Shown: positions 1-7,534 of the stretch, in pieces
How the letters are laid out: each line of letters starts with the position of its first letter
How positions within the stretch are numbered: position 1 is the first letter of the stretch
The notes under the pieces: model-generated
Database searches by the model: none
Told to the model about the DNA's origin: nothing
The model's input: only the letters and a program-made list of their open reading frames with translations
Translations under genes and position numbers: made by a program
From: Coriobacteriaceae bacterium AF08-21
GTDB taxonomy: Bacteria > Actinomycetota > Coriobacteriia > Coriobacteriales > Coriobacteriaceae
NCBI GenBank assembly: GCA_027687465.1
Contig: JAQCQR010000009.1
Span: forward strand, 1-64,000
Direction of reading: 5' to 3'
DNA length: 64,000 nt

Positions 1-1
1 T

Positions 2-41
2 AAAAAAGCCTCCCATTTCTTGTGTCCAAGAAATGGGAGGC
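2..41 (-). terminator. Rho-independent terminator
   Basis: A perfect 15-bp stem (8-22 paired with 27-41) with a 4-nt loop is followed, read leftward, by a run of six U. It ends the minus-strand unit that finishes with the cytidylate-kinase-like gene. Confidence 0.85.
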
Positions 42-84
42 AGTTCACACACGCCCGGCGGGGGCTTTTTTCTATGCCGGCCGC

Positions 85-132
85 CCGACCACCACAAAGG
101 TGCCTGTACCCTTTGTGATGGTTTTTGGTCGG
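85..132. repeat. Intergenic palindrome, accaccacaaagg family (copy 1)
   Basis: Arms at 88-100 and 110-122 form a hairpin (one mismatch), with an outer ccgacc/ggtcgg pair at 85-90 and 127-132. It abuts the stop codon of the cytidylate-kinase-like gene. A second member with the same arm sequence lies at 41195-41229. There is no U-run, so it is a repeat rather than a terminator. Confidence 0.6.
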
Positions 133-756
133 CTAGCCTTCGAGTTGAGCCACTTTGTAGCGGTAGGCAGCGGCTATGACGTCTTTGCAGCCTTCGCGGC
201 CCAGCTTGGCGCGGTTGACGACGATGTCCTTACCGCTCGTCATCTTCCACTTGCCGGCGCTGTAGCGCTTGTAGAACGCCTCGCGCGCCTTCTGCTGCTG
301 CTTGACCAGCTTGGCGCCCTTCTTTTTGTTGAGACCGCGCTTTTTGCGCACAATCTCGACGCGGTCCTCAAAGGGGGCGGTCACCAGCACGGCAATATGG
401 TTGGGATTATTGCGCAGCAGATAATCGGACAGACGACCCTCGATAATGCAGCTCTCGGTCTCGCCCAGGTCCAAGATCACCTGGCTCATCTTTTGGAATA
501 ATTTGTCCGAGTACGAACGGGCATCGTAGCGGTCGGGCAGAAACGCCATGTTCTCCACAGCCAGACGCTCGTCGTAGGCGGCCATCTTATCGAGCGACTC
601 GCCCGCGCGCAGCGACGCACGCACCAGCAGCTCGTTGTCATACAGCGGAATCCCCAACTCGTCGGCAAGCATGCGACCAATCTCGTGGCCCTCGGCGCCA
701 AAGTCGCGCGCGATGGTAATGACCACAGGATTCTTCTTGTTCTCCAGATCGCTCAT
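133..756 (-). CDS. Cytidylate kinase-like family protein
   Basis: A 207-residue protein of the cytidylate-kinase-like P-loop family. It begins with VVITIARDFGAEGHEIGRML, which occupies the place of the usual ITISREFGSGGREIG nucleotide-binding stretch; the glycine-rich loop is slightly degenerate, so the substrate should not be assumed to be CMP. A basic helix-rich segment (around 130-165, KKRGLNKKKGAK) is typical of the family lid region. I chose the ATG at 756 because GAAAGGA lies just upstream; a longer reading frame to 801 would run through a palindromic repeat. It is the last gene before the terminator at 2-41 and follows an amino-acid importer operon, with no obvious functional link. Confidence 0.75.
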   Translation of the reverse strand: MSDLENKKNPVVITIARDFGAEGHEIGRMLADELGIPLYDNELLVRASLRAGESLDKMAAYDERLAVENMAFLPDRYDARSYSDKLFQKMSQVILDLGETESCIIEGRLSDYLLRNNPNHIAVLVTAPFEDRVEIVRKKRGLNKKKGAKLVKQQQKAREAFYKRYSAGKWKMTSGKDIVVNRAKLGREGCKDVIAAAYRYKVAQLEG

Positions 757-773
757 CGCGATTCCTTTCTCTG

Positions 774-802
774 TGTGGCAAAGGGGCTGTCCCTTTGCCA
801 CA
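774..802. repeat. GGGACAG-type intergenic palindrome
   Basis: A perfect 12-bp stem (774-785 with 791-802) has a 5-nt loop and includes tggcaaaggg and, on the minus strand, gggacag. It fills the gap between the permease stop (805) and the cytidylate-kinase-like start (756). The gggacag word recurs in repeats at 3941, 5985 and 9445. Confidence 0.6.
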
Positions 803-804
803 TT

Positions 805-1443
805 CTACGCTGCCACAATACGGCGTTGATATGCTCGAACCAGCAGCGAGATACCAAAGTTGAGCACGAAGTACATCGCAAACACCAGGCCGTAGAGCAT
901 AAGCACCTGCGACAGATCGATCGCGTGGGCCATCACAACGTTTGCCGTGTACATAAGCTCGGCCACGTTAATGCCCGAAAGATACGAGCTGTCCTTAATG
1001 ACGGTCGTGCATTGGCTAAACAGCGCCGGGATGATCGTCTTAAACGTCTGCGGCAGAATGATGTAGCGCATGGTGGCAAAGAAGCCGAAACCCTGGCTCT
1101 GCGCCGCCTCAAACTGGCCGCGCGGAATCGAGTTGAGGCCGCCGCGCACAATCTCGGCCATAACAGCGCTGGTAAACAGCGTAAAGGCGATGGTCGAAAT
1201 CACAATGTCCAAACCCTGCACCGTAAAGTAGATAAACAGAATCCACAGCAGGTTCGGCGTGCAACGGAACAGCTCGATATAGGCGCTCACCAAAATACGG
1301 AACGGACGGGGCGCATAGCTTTTAACAAGCGCCAGCACCGTGCCAAAGATGAGCGAGAAAAAGATCGACAGCGCCGAGATCTCGATTGTCTTAACAAAGC
1401 CGCCCCAAATGTAGAGCAGGTTGGTCGCGTTGAAGATTTCCAT
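805..1443 (-). CDS. Polar amino-acid ABC transporter permease (second subunit)
   Basis: A 212-residue inner-membrane permease of the HisM/GlnP family. It has about five hydrophobic helices and the EAA-loop region around GGLNSIPRGQFEAAQSQGFG (residues ~105-125), which docks to the ATPase. It is the fourth gene of an operon (ATPase 3103-3834, binding lipoprotein 2219-3097, permease 1447-2193, this gene) and starts 3 nt after the upstream permease stop, so the two are probably translationally coupled. The two permeases share the EAAQSQGF motif and should form a heterodimer. The substrate is probably a polar amino acid such as glutamine or glutamate, inferred from family only. Confidence 0.9.
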   Translation of the reverse strand: MEIFNATNLLYIWGGFVKTIEISALSIFFSLIFGTVLALVKSYAPRPFRILVSAYIELFRCTPNLLWILFIYFTVQGLDIVISTIAFTLFTSAVMAEIVRGGLNSIPRGQFEAAQSQGFGFFATMRYIILPQTFKTIIPALFSQCTTVIKDSSYLSGINVAELMYTANVVMAHAIDLSQVLMLYGLVFAMYFVLNFGISLLVRAYQRRIVAA

Positions 1444-1446
1444 GCG

Positions 1447-2193
1447 CTAGGCCTCCTCTACGTTGTCGAGCCCCAGCTCGGCCAGGCTCACGCCACGCGG
1501 ACGCTCCTTGGAGCGGCGCTCGAGCCACTGCACCAGCATGGCGAGCGGAAAGCAGATGATGAAGTACATAAGGCAGCAGACGATGTATCCCTGCAGGTAA
1601 CCGTACAGACTCACAAAGTTGTCGGAGCGGTACATAAGGTCGCCGCCGGCCACAAGTGCCAGCACCGACGTGTTCTTGACCAGGTTGAGCGCCTGGTTAC
1701 ACAGCGGCGGCAGAATGATCTTAAACGTCTGGGGCAGCACGATGTACCAGTATGCCTGCGCACGGGTGAAGCCCTGGCTCTGGGCCGCCTCCATCTGACC
1801 GCGCGGAACCGCTTCGATACCAGTGCGGATGACCTCCGAAATGTAGGCCGCGTGATACAGGCCCACACCCAAGAAGCCCAGCACGAACGGCGCGATGCGC
1901 ACCGGCTGGTCGGCACCAGTTATGGCCTGCAAAAACTGCGGACCGGCCATGTACATAAAGAGCACCTGTACGGGCAGCGGGGTGTTCTGGTAAAACTCCA
2001 CGTACACGCGGCTTATGGCGCGCAGCACGCGCGAGCGAGTGGTAGAGAACACACCCAGCAGCGTGCCCAGCACCAGCGACAGCAACAGACCGGCAACGAC
2101 CACCTGCAGCGTCACGCCAAAGCCCTCCCAGAAGGGCCCCATGTTTTGAAATGTCGTCGACCAACGGTCGGCGTCAAATAATCCTTCGAGCAT
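1447..2193 (-). CDS. Polar amino-acid ABC transporter permease (first subunit)
   Basis: A 248-residue permease of the HisM/GlnP family. It has hydrophobic helices from ~20 onward, the EAA loop around AVPRGQMEAAQSQGFT, and a C-terminal cytoplasmic tail ending in NVEEA. The ATG at 2193 is preferred because AAGGAAGGAA lies 5 nt upstream; the longer frame to 2226 overlaps the binding-protein gene. It pairs with the permease encoded at 805-1443 to form the membrane channel of the importer. Confidence 0.9.
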   Translation of the reverse strand: MLEGLFDADRWSTTFQNMGPFWEGFGVTLQVVVAGLLLSLVLGTLLGVFSTTRSRVLRAISRVYVEFYQNTPLPVQVLFMYMAGPQFLQAITGADQPVRIAPFVLGFLGVGLYHAAYISEVIRTGIEAVPRGQMEAAQSQGFTRAQAYWYIVLPQTFKIILPPLCNQALNLVKNTSVLALVAGGDLMYRSDNFVSLYGYLQGYIVCCLMYFIICFPLAMLVQWLERRSKERPRGVSLAELGLDNVEEA

Positions 2194-2218
2194 TTGATTC
2201 CTTCCTTGGACGATGCGC

Positions 2219-3097
2219 CTATACAAGACCCCAGGTCTTGACCTCTTGGTCGAGCCAGCCGTCGGCCAGGCGATCGCAAATCACCTGATCGACCACGGCC
2301 GAAAGGTCGCAGCCCTTCTTGGTCGCCACGCCGTAGCCCTGCTCGCCAAACTTGACCTCGGGCTGCAGCAGCTCAACAGTCTCGTTCATGTAGCCGGCCA
2401 GCGTGGAGCGGTCCATGGCAAAGACGTCGATATTGCCGGCGTCGAGCGAACTCTTGATGATGGGGTAGCCGCTAAAGGCCCTGAACTCGGGCTTACAGCT
2501 AAAGCCGTTGTCCTTGATCATCTGCTCGATCAGGCCCTGCGTGGTGGCACCCTGGCTCACGCCGATGACCTTGCCGTCCAGGTCCTCAATCGAGGTAAAG
2601 CCCGAACGCTTCTTGACCATGAGTCCCACGTAGTCGGTGCGGTACGGCGTCGAGAAATCCCAGCTCTTCTTGCGCTCGTCGGTAATGGTGTAGGTCGCCG
2701 CGACCACGTCAAGCTGGCCGTTATCGATCAGCGGGCCACGCGTCTTGGGCGTTACATCGGTAAACTCGACAAGCTCCCGGGCACGGGCCTCCTTGTAGCT
2801 CACGCCAAAGACGGCAGCAGCGATCTGGTAGCACAAATCGACTTCCATGCCCTCAAAGCGGCCCTTGGCGGTGTCGTAATAGCCATAGCTGGGAACGTCC
2901 TTCTTAACGCCGGCATTCAGATGGCCACGCGACTTAATGGCCGCAAGCTTGGACCCCTTTTCGGAGCCCTCGCCGCTGGTAGAGTTGCCGCAACCGGTAA
3001 GCGCGGCCCCCGTCAGCGCAAGCATGCCGGCGCCAGCCAGCTGCAAAAAGTGACGGCGCGACACGGCCGCCCTCGTCATATCCGTCATGTCCATCAC
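2219..3097 (-). CDS. Amino-acid ABC transporter substrate-binding lipoprotein
   Basis: A 292-residue extracellular binding protein of the SBP_bac_3 (glutamine/glutamate/cystine) family. The N-terminus combines a twin-arginine-like SRRHFL (13-18), a hydrophobic stretch and a lipobox LTGC with Cys36, suggesting Tat-exported lipoprotein anchoring. Typical SBP_bac_3 segments follow: GVKKDVPSYGYYD, EGMEVDLCYQIA, FSTPYRTDYVGLM and VIGVSQGATTQGLIE. Several ATGs cluster at the start (3097, 3094, 3088, 3079), so the exact start is uncertain by a few residues. It lies 5 nt after the ATPase stop codon and is in the same operon as the two permeases. Confidence 0.9.
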   Translation of the reverse strand: MMDMTDMTRAAVSRRHFLQLAGAGMLALTGAALTGCGNSTSGEGSEKGSKLAAIKSRGHLNAGVKKDVPSYGYYDTAKGRFEGMEVDLCYQIAAAVFGVSYKEARARELVEFTDVTPKTRGPLIDNGQLDVVAATYTITDERKKSWDFSTPYRTDYVGLMVKKRSGFTSIEDLDGKVIGVSQGATTQGLIEQMIKDNGFSCKPEFRAFSGYPIIKSSLDAGNIDVFAMDRSTLAGYMNETVELLQPEVKFGEQGYGVATKKGCDLSAVVDQVICDRLADGWLDQEVKTWGLV

Positions 3098-3102
3098 CGC
3101 GC

Positions 3103-3834
3103 CTAGTGCAGAATCTTGGACAGGAACTCGCGGCAGCGCGGGTTCTCGGGGTTATCGAAGAAGTGCTCGGGCGTGCCCTCCTCCAGAATGCGGCCGTCCT
3201 CCATAAAGATGACGCGGTCGGCCACCTGGCGCGCAAAGCCCATCTCATGCGTCACGCAGATCATGGTGATGTCCTCCTGCGCGAGCTCGATCATAACGTC
3301 CAGAACCTCCTGGACCATCTCGGGGTCGAGCGCCGAGGTCGGCTCGTCAAACAGGATGATGGGCTGCTTGGTGCACAGGGCACGGGCGATGGCGATACGC
3401 TGCTGCTGACCGCCCGAGAGGTTCTGCGGATACTCGCCGGCCTTATGCGCCATGCCAACGCGCTTGAGCGCGGCGATGGCGATCTCGGTCGCCTCCTCCT
3501 TGCTCTTCTTTTGTAGTTTGATGGGCGCAAGCGTCAGGTTGCCCAGCACCGTCATGTTGGGATACAGGTTGAACTGCTGAAACACCATGGAGCTATACTT
3601 GCGGGCCATCTCCAGGTGATTCTTTTTGGTGAGCGGCGTACCGTCGATGATGACCTCGCCCGACGTGGGCTCCTCCAGATAATCGACGCAACGGATGAGC
3701 GTCGACTTACCCGAACCGGAAGGCCCGATCATTACGAGCTTCTCGCCGCGCTTGACGGTGAGGTTGATATCTTTGAGCACATGCAGGTCGCCAAAGTACT
3801 TGTTGAGATGCTTGATCTCGATCATGTCTGCCAT
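3103..3834 (-). CDS. Polar amino-acid ABC transporter ATP-binding protein (GlnQ type)
   Basis: A 243-residue ATPase. It has Walker [10 protein letters not shown] (~38-46), signature LSGGQQQR (~138-145), Walker [14 protein letters not shown] (~160-172) and a switch His in VTHEMGF. Length and motifs match the GlnQ/HisP family, which energises uptake of polar amino acids. It is the first gene of the four-gene importer operon. Start ATG 3834 follows AAGGGA. Upstream lie a 26-bp inverted repeat (3941-4007) and the structured element at 4044-4191, so its promoter must lie within or just after those. Confidence 0.92.
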   Translation of the reverse strand: MADMIEIKHLNKYFGDLHVLKDINLTVKRGEKLVMIGPSGSGKSTLIRCVDYLEEPTSGEVIIDGTPLTKKNHLEMARKYSSMVFQQFNLYPNMTVLGNLTLAPIKLQKKSKEEATEIAIAALKRVGMAHKAGEYPQNLSGGQQQRIAIARALCTKQPIILFDEPTSALDPEMVQEVLDVMIELAQEDITMICVTHEMGFARQVADRVIFMEDGRILEEGTPEHFFDNPENPRCREFLSKILH

Positions 3835-3940
3835 GAATGTCCCTTCCCTGCGTTTACACGAGTTGAACTATTGTACGGAAAGAACCACGTTTCCGCAGCC
3901 CACACTACATCCCCGTAAAGAACCCGCAATCTTCCACCCA

Positions 3941-4007
3941 CTCATTGGGGACAGACTTAAATGAGTACCTGCTCATTGGGCACTCATTTAAGTCTGTCCC
4001 CAATGAG
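3941..4007. repeat. GGGGACAG-type palindrome with perfect 26-bp arms
   Basis: Arms at 3941-3966 and 3982-4007 are perfect reverse complements (each contains ggggacagacttaaatgag) around a 15-nt spacer. The spacer repeats part of the arm (gctcattggg). It lies upstream of the importer ATPase gene. There is no U-run, so it is a REP-like repeat rather than a terminator. Confidence 0.75.
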
Positions 4008-4043
4008 CGCCGAAAATAGTACAACCGTCCTTGTTGAGCATAA

Positions 4044-4191
4044 GTCAGCGAAAACCCGTACACGCGAGCAAGGTGACGTGAAATGAAAGGGCGCAGACCT
4101 TATGGTCGCGCCCTTGAAATTGAACGTCAGATTGCCGCGTGTACGGGTTTGCAGCGTCGAGCCGTTGCGCGGTTTGGTAAAACCGCGCAAC
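4044..4191 (+). ncRNA. Putative structured RNA element, copy 1
   Basis: Read on the plus strand, the element has GTCAGCGAAA (4044-4053) and a 15-bp stem (4052-4066 with 4136-4150). The stem encloses CAAGGTG (4069-4075), an apical hairpin built on aagggcgc/gcgccctt, and CAGATTG (4128-4134). TTGCAGCGTCGAG (4149-4161) follows, then a perfect 12-bp hairpin (4164-4175 with 4180-4191). Copy 2 (30000-30143, opposite strand) keeps the same blocks in the same order. Its long stem and apical hairpin have unrelated sequence but are still fully paired, which is the signature of selection on structure. It lies between yqeY and the importer operon. Possibly related to a Collinsella RNA motif; orientation and function are unknown. 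Confidence 0.6.
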
Positions 4192-4194
4192 AAA

Positions 4195-4638
4195 TTACGC
4201 CAGCTTTGCGCCGACGATCTTTGCTGCTGCCGGCTTGTCGAAGTTGCCGCCGGTGGCCTTGCCCAGCGCGCCCATGACCTGGCCCATCTGCTTCTTAGAG
4301 GTCGCGCCCAGCTCGGCGATGACCTGCTCGATCAGGGCCTCGAGCTCCTCGCCCGAAACCTGCGCGGGCAGCAGGCTCTCCAGAATCTTGACCTGCTCGG
4401 TCAGGTTGTCGGTACGCTCTTGGTCGGTGCCGGCCTTGATGGACATCTCCAGCGTCTCGCTCGTCTGCTTAATCAGACGCTTGATCATGCTGTTGACGTC
4501 TTCCTCGGTCACATCGCGACGCTCGTTGACCTCGATGTTCTTCACTTCGGCCTTAACCTGGCGAATGATAGACAGGCGAACCTTGTCCTTGGCCTTCATG
4601 GCCGCGATCATTTCTTTCTGCAGCTCTTCGTTGGTCAT
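4195..4638 (-). CDS. yqeY: GatB/YqeY domain-containing protein
   Basis: A 147-residue protein of the YqeY family, homologous to the C-terminal tRNA-binding helical domain of GatB. It has an N-terminal helical part (MTNEELQKEMIAAMKAKDK), VRLSIIRQVKAEVKN, and the C-terminal YqeY helices ending LGKATGGNFDKPAAAKIVG. This is full length for the family. The ATG at 4638 is chosen because GAGAGGA lies 8 nt upstream. The cellular role is not firmly known; it is often linked to tRNA-dependent amidation or translation. Downstream on the minus strand is the structured element at 4044-4191, whose AU-poor hairpins may also serve as its 3' end. Confidence 0.9.
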   Translation of the reverse strand: MTNEELQKEMIAAMKAKDKVRLSIIRQVKAEVKNIEVNERRDVTEEDVNSMIKRLIKQTSETLEMSIKAGTDQERTDNLTEQVKILESLLPAQVSGEELEALIEQVIAELGATSKKQMGQVMGALGKATGGNFDKPAAAKIVGAKLA

Positions 4639-4692
4639 CTGCAAATCCTCTCTAATAGCGTGGGCGGCACTCGCGCGAGCACCGCCCCATGA

Positions 4693-5916
4693 TTACTCAG
4701 TCGTCGACGAATCGTCGGTCGAACTCTTGGTGACGCCCTTCAGGCTGACGTTGTATGGCACGTCTTTGGGCATGGGATTAACGGTGATGTCGGCATCCTT
4801 CTTGTACTGCTCTAGCCACTCGCTGTACGCGGTGCTGGCCGCCTGCGTCTTCACCACGTTGGAGACATACTTCTTGATGTCCTTGGGTACCTGGTTGATG
4901 TCATCAACCTGATTATCGAAATGGAAGTAGTCGGTGCACTTGATGATGTGGTAGCCATAGGTCGACTCGACCACGCCGCTCACATCGCCCTTGTTGAGCC
5001 CCTCGAGCGCCGCCTGGTAGCTGTCGACGAAGGTGGTGAGCTTGTCCCAACCCACATCGCCCTTCTTATCCTTGGAGCCGGTATCGTCGGAGTACTGCTC
5101 CACGGCGTCCTCAAAGCTCAGCTCGCCGGAGTTAATCTTGTCCAGGCACTCCTGCGCCTTGGCCTTGGCGGCAGCCTTGTCCTCGTCAGATGCGTTGGAA
5201 GCGACCTTGATCAAGATGTTCGACGAACGACGGGCATCGTTGTAGTTGGACAGGTTCTCATTGATATAATCGACGATCTCGCCGTCCTTGGGCTTGCTGG
5301 TAGGTGCCACGGCATCCTTGAGCTTCTGCTGCGCCAGGCTCTCCTTGAGCGAATCCTTGTAGGTGTCCTCGGTGTAGCCGTAGGTCTTAAGCGTCTTCTT
5401 AAAGGTCTTGGCGCCGCCCGCGCTCTTGCACGCGTCCTTCCAAGCCTTCTCGACCTCCTTGTCCGACACCGTCACGCCGTTTTCCTTCTGCGCCTGCTGA
5501 AGCAGAATCTGCTGCGTGTAAGAGTCGATGAGCTGCTTGCGGTACTTCTTGGGCGTGAGGTCGTTGTCGACCAGGTACTGTGCCCAGTCCTTGTCCTTGG
5601 TGTAGCCATAGGACGTGCGCATGCTCATGATCTGCTTGGTCACGGTGTCCTCGGTGAGGTTGGTGCCATTGATGGTAGCAGCCACGCCACCAGTGAGCTT
5701 ATAGCCCGAGCTGGTGCTTTCGGTCTGCGACATCAGGCCGGAGCACGCCATGGCCGAGACGGAGAGCAGCATCGCCAGCACGCCGATGACCACCAGGACA
5801 ATCTTGACGGTCTTGGACACATAGGTCTTGCGCTGCTTCTTGCGAGAGCTGGAGGCGGCGCGGGACCGCTGCTCGGGCGTCGGCGCGACCTCGGGGTTCT
5901 TTTTCTTGTTTGCCAT
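4693..5916 (-). CDS. Membrane-anchored peptidyl-prolyl isomerase (PrsA/SurA-like)
   Basis: A 407-residue foldase. The N-terminus is cytoplasmic and very basic (residues 1-38). A single membrane segment (~39-60, VKIVLVVIGVLAMLLSVSAM) is followed by an extracellular SurA_N-like helical region (~80-210) and a parvulin PpiC domain (~235-335: RSSNILIKVAS, DVGWDKLTTF, VVESTYGYHIIKCTD). It probably assists folding of secreted or surface proteins outside the membrane. A Cys in the membrane segment (AMACSG) resembles a lipobox, but the long basic N-terminus argues for an ordinary membrane anchor. Start ATG 5916 follows AAAGG. It is separated by 54 nt from yqeY downstream. Confidence 0.85.
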   Translation of the reverse strand: MANKKKNPEVAPTPEQRSRAASSSRKKQRKTYVSKTVKIVLVVIGVLAMLLSVSAMACSGLMSQTESTSSGYKLTGGVAATINGTNLTEDTVTKQIMSMRTSYGYTKDKDWAQYLVDNDLTPKKYRKQLIDSYTQQILLQQAQKENGVTVSDKEVEKAWKDACKSAGGAKTFKKTLKTYGYTEDTYKDSLKESLAQQKLKDAVAPTSKPKDGEIVDYINENLSNYNDARRSSNILIKVASNASDEDKAAAKAKAQECLDKINSGELSFEDAVEQYSDDTGSKDKKGDVGWDKLTTFVDSYQAALEGLNKGDVSGVVESTYGYHIIKCTDYFHFDNQVDDINQVPKDIKKYVSNVVKTQAASTAYSEWLEQYKKDADITVNPMPKDVPYNVSLKGVTKSSTDDSSTTE

Positions 5917-5984
5917 GCTTGGCCTTTCACATCACGAATCGAACAAACGCCATTGTGTCACAACGCAGCCCCCGCGGCACACCT

Positions 5985-6034
5985 GGTGCAAAGGGGTCAG
6001 GTTAATCTGCACCATTTTGGTGCAAAGGGGACAG
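5985..6034. repeat. Tandem ggtgcaaagggg(t/a)cag repeat
   Basis: Two direct copies of a 16-nt word occur at 5985-6000 and 6019-6034; the first pairs with tgcacc at 6008-6013 to make a hairpin. They lie between the foldase gene and the PTS IIA gene. They belong with the other gggacag-containing intergenic repeats in this window. Confidence 0.5.
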
Positions 6035-6051
6035 CTCTGGCAGCCGGCACC

Positions 6052-6519
6052 TTAGAAGTAACGGCGGATAGCGTCGACCATGCCCTGTGGCGTGGTCTGG
6101 CCGAGCACGTCGGCTGCGGCATCGGCGTCCATAAAGATGTTCATGAGCGCCTGCAGGGCCTCGACCTGGCCGCCCGGCTCGGCAATACCCAAATTGATGA
6201 CGATCCGCGCCGGCACCGGGGCGCCCATGCCCGCCATCGCGTTGAACGTCACAGGTGCGGCGGGCTTTACCACTGCGATATAGGGCTTGGCCACAAATCC
6301 CGGATCGGTATGCGGAATGGCAATGTTTGCCGCCGGCATGGCAAGACCCGTGGGATAGGCATCCTCGCGCGTGCGGACGGCGTCGAGCCAACCGTCGGCA
6401 ATGTAGCCGCGCGGGGCAAGCTCACCCTCGAGCCGCGCAAACACCTCATCCGGCGTCGCGCACTCCCAATCAAAAAACACCAGCTCAGGCGAGAAAAGCG
6501 CCTCGGCGTTATCCGCCAT
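6052..6519 (-). CDS. PTS sugar transporter subunit IIA (fructose/mannitol type)
   Basis: A 155-residue PTS_EIIA type 2 domain. His70 in IAIPHTDP is the expected phosphorylation site, and the family motif around PAANIAIPHT is intact. It would accept phosphate from HPr and pass it to an EIIB partner, but no EIIB or EIIC gene is present nearby. It is therefore an orphan whose membrane partner is encoded elsewhere, or it is a regulatory IIA of the PtsN kind. The start at 6519 is supported by GGAGG 7 nt upstream. A tandem repeat lies downstream. Confidence 0.88.
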   Translation of the reverse strand: MADNAEALFSPELVFFDWECATPDEVFARLEGELAPRGYIADGWLDAVRTREDAYPTGLAMPAANIAIPHTDPGFVAKPYIAVVKPAAPVTFNAMAGMGAPVPARIVINLGIAEPGGQVEALQALMNIFMDADAAADVLGQTTPQGMVDAIRRYF

Positions 6520-6584
6520 ACCGTCCTCCAAAGTTGCATGGGGTTCACATTGCCCCATATGATAGCGAAACCAGACAGACAAGG

Positions 6585-7052
6585 TTAGTCGAGGATCCCG
6601 ATCATCTCGAGTGCACGCGCGGGCGTCAGGCAAACCTCGGGCATCGCCTCCAACATGCGCCGGTCGCTCGTGACCACGTAGTCGACATCTGCCGTCTCGC
6701 CCGAAGCGATGATGAGATTGTCTTCAAGATCCGGCATGCGCTTGCCAAGCATGCGTGCCATCTCGCACTCTGCCAACGAAAGCGGGGAGGCGGTTGCCAC
6801 CTGCATCATGTGCTCAATGCAGGCCCACGACGCCGAGGCAAACGACACGTTAATCCCATTCGCATTCCGCCGGACCAGACGACGAGGCAGAATATAGAAC
6901 ACATCCTTTGCCGTCGTGGGCGCATACAGAAGGTCGATCTTTCCCGCCTCGGCCAGTTCAACCAATCTTTTCGCTTCGTCGAACGCCCCTTCTTGCAGGT
7001 AATAATCGAGCCAAACGTTCGTATCTACCAAGAGATGCTTTGCTTCAATCAT
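6585..7052 (-). CDS. PIN-domain protein, probable VapC-type toxin
   Basis: A 155-residue PIN-domain protein with Asp10 in LLVDTNVWLDYY, a mid-domain acidic EDNLIIASGE and a C-terminal VDYVVTSDRRML. These supply the conserved acidic residues expected of a Mg-dependent ribonuclease. The ATG at 7052 overlaps the stop of the upstream antitoxin gene by 4 nt (ATGA), showing tight coupling. With that neighbour it forms a type II toxin-antitoxin pair. The target RNA cannot be told from sequence. Confidence 0.85.
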   Translation of the reverse strand: MIEAKHLLVDTNVWLDYYLQEGAFDEAKRLVELAEAGKIDLLYAPTTAKDVFYILPRRLVRRNANGINVSFASASWACIEHMMQVATASPLSLAECEMARMLGKRMPDLEDNLIIASGETADVDYVVTSDRRMLEAMPEVCLTPARALEMIGILD

Positions 7053-7393
7053 CGGCAATTCGCCTCGATGTCGGCAATCATCGCGTCATACATATCATCT
7101 CGTACGGCATCCCAGTCTTCCGCAGACGATCCACCTGGCGCAAAATCCGAAGGGCTTAGTCCCAACGAGGAAAAAGCTAGGCCACACCCCCGCTCGGCCA
7201 GGCTCTCCGCACGGGGCGCCTCGCGCTTATCCGCCACCATAAATCCCGGCAGCGTTTGATGCTCGACAAGATAGACCCAAAGCGCCCGAATGGCATCGCT
7301 CGGCCCCAATCCATTGCGGGTTAGGACCGCATCGCCACCAGCTTTGAGCATAGGATCGATTCGCGTGTTGAGCTGCACCGTTGCTGTACCCAT
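7049..7393 (-). CDS. RelB/DinJ-like antitoxin
   Basis: A 114-residue protein. Residues 1-50 (TATVQLNTRIDPMLKAGGDA, then LGPSDAIRALWVYL) match the RelB/DinJ ribbon-helix-helix N-terminus. The acidic C-terminal half would wrap the toxin. Start ATG 7393 follows GAGAGGAG. It overlaps the PIN toxin gene by 4 nt. The N-terminal RHH would be expected to autorepress the pair by binding its own promoter. A RelB-type antitoxin paired with a PIN toxin is a mixed combination; RelE/YafQ-type partners are more usual. Confidence 0.8.
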   Translation of the reverse strand: MGTATVQLNTRIDPMLKAGGDAVLTRNGLGPSDAIRALWVYLVEHQTLPGFMVADKREAPRAESLAERGCGLAFSSLGLSPSDFAPGGSSAEDWDAVRDDMYDAMIADIEANCR

Positions 7394-7445
7394 AGCGGCT
7401 CCTCTCTACCTGCTAGCAGTATAGCAAACATGATAGGCCACGCAA

Positions 7446-7482
7446 AAGGACCCCGCCCGCACACGGACGAGGCCCTTACAGA
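7446..7482 (-). terminator. Probable terminator after purN
   Basis: An imperfect hairpin (aaggaccccg with cgaggccctt) followed leftward by a short U-run lies about 55-90 nt after the purN stop codon, before the toxin-antitoxin pair. Confidence 0.5.
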
Positions 7483-7534
7483 CTTCTTGGTTTTGTTGAA
7501 GGATTTACACCTCAAAAAGACACAGGCGACCCTT

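Noticed and set aside
4083..4277. Small plus-strand frame in structured element copy 1 (starts MKGRRPYGR)
   Set aside because: The matching frame in copy 2 lacks a start and is stopped early, and conserved bases do not follow codon positions. RNA structure explains the conservation better.
4921..6588. Very long open frame on the plus strand opposite the foldase and PTS genes
   Set aside because: It is an antisense consequence of high-GC codon use in the minus-strand genes. It has no ribosome site and spans two genes and an intergenic repeat.
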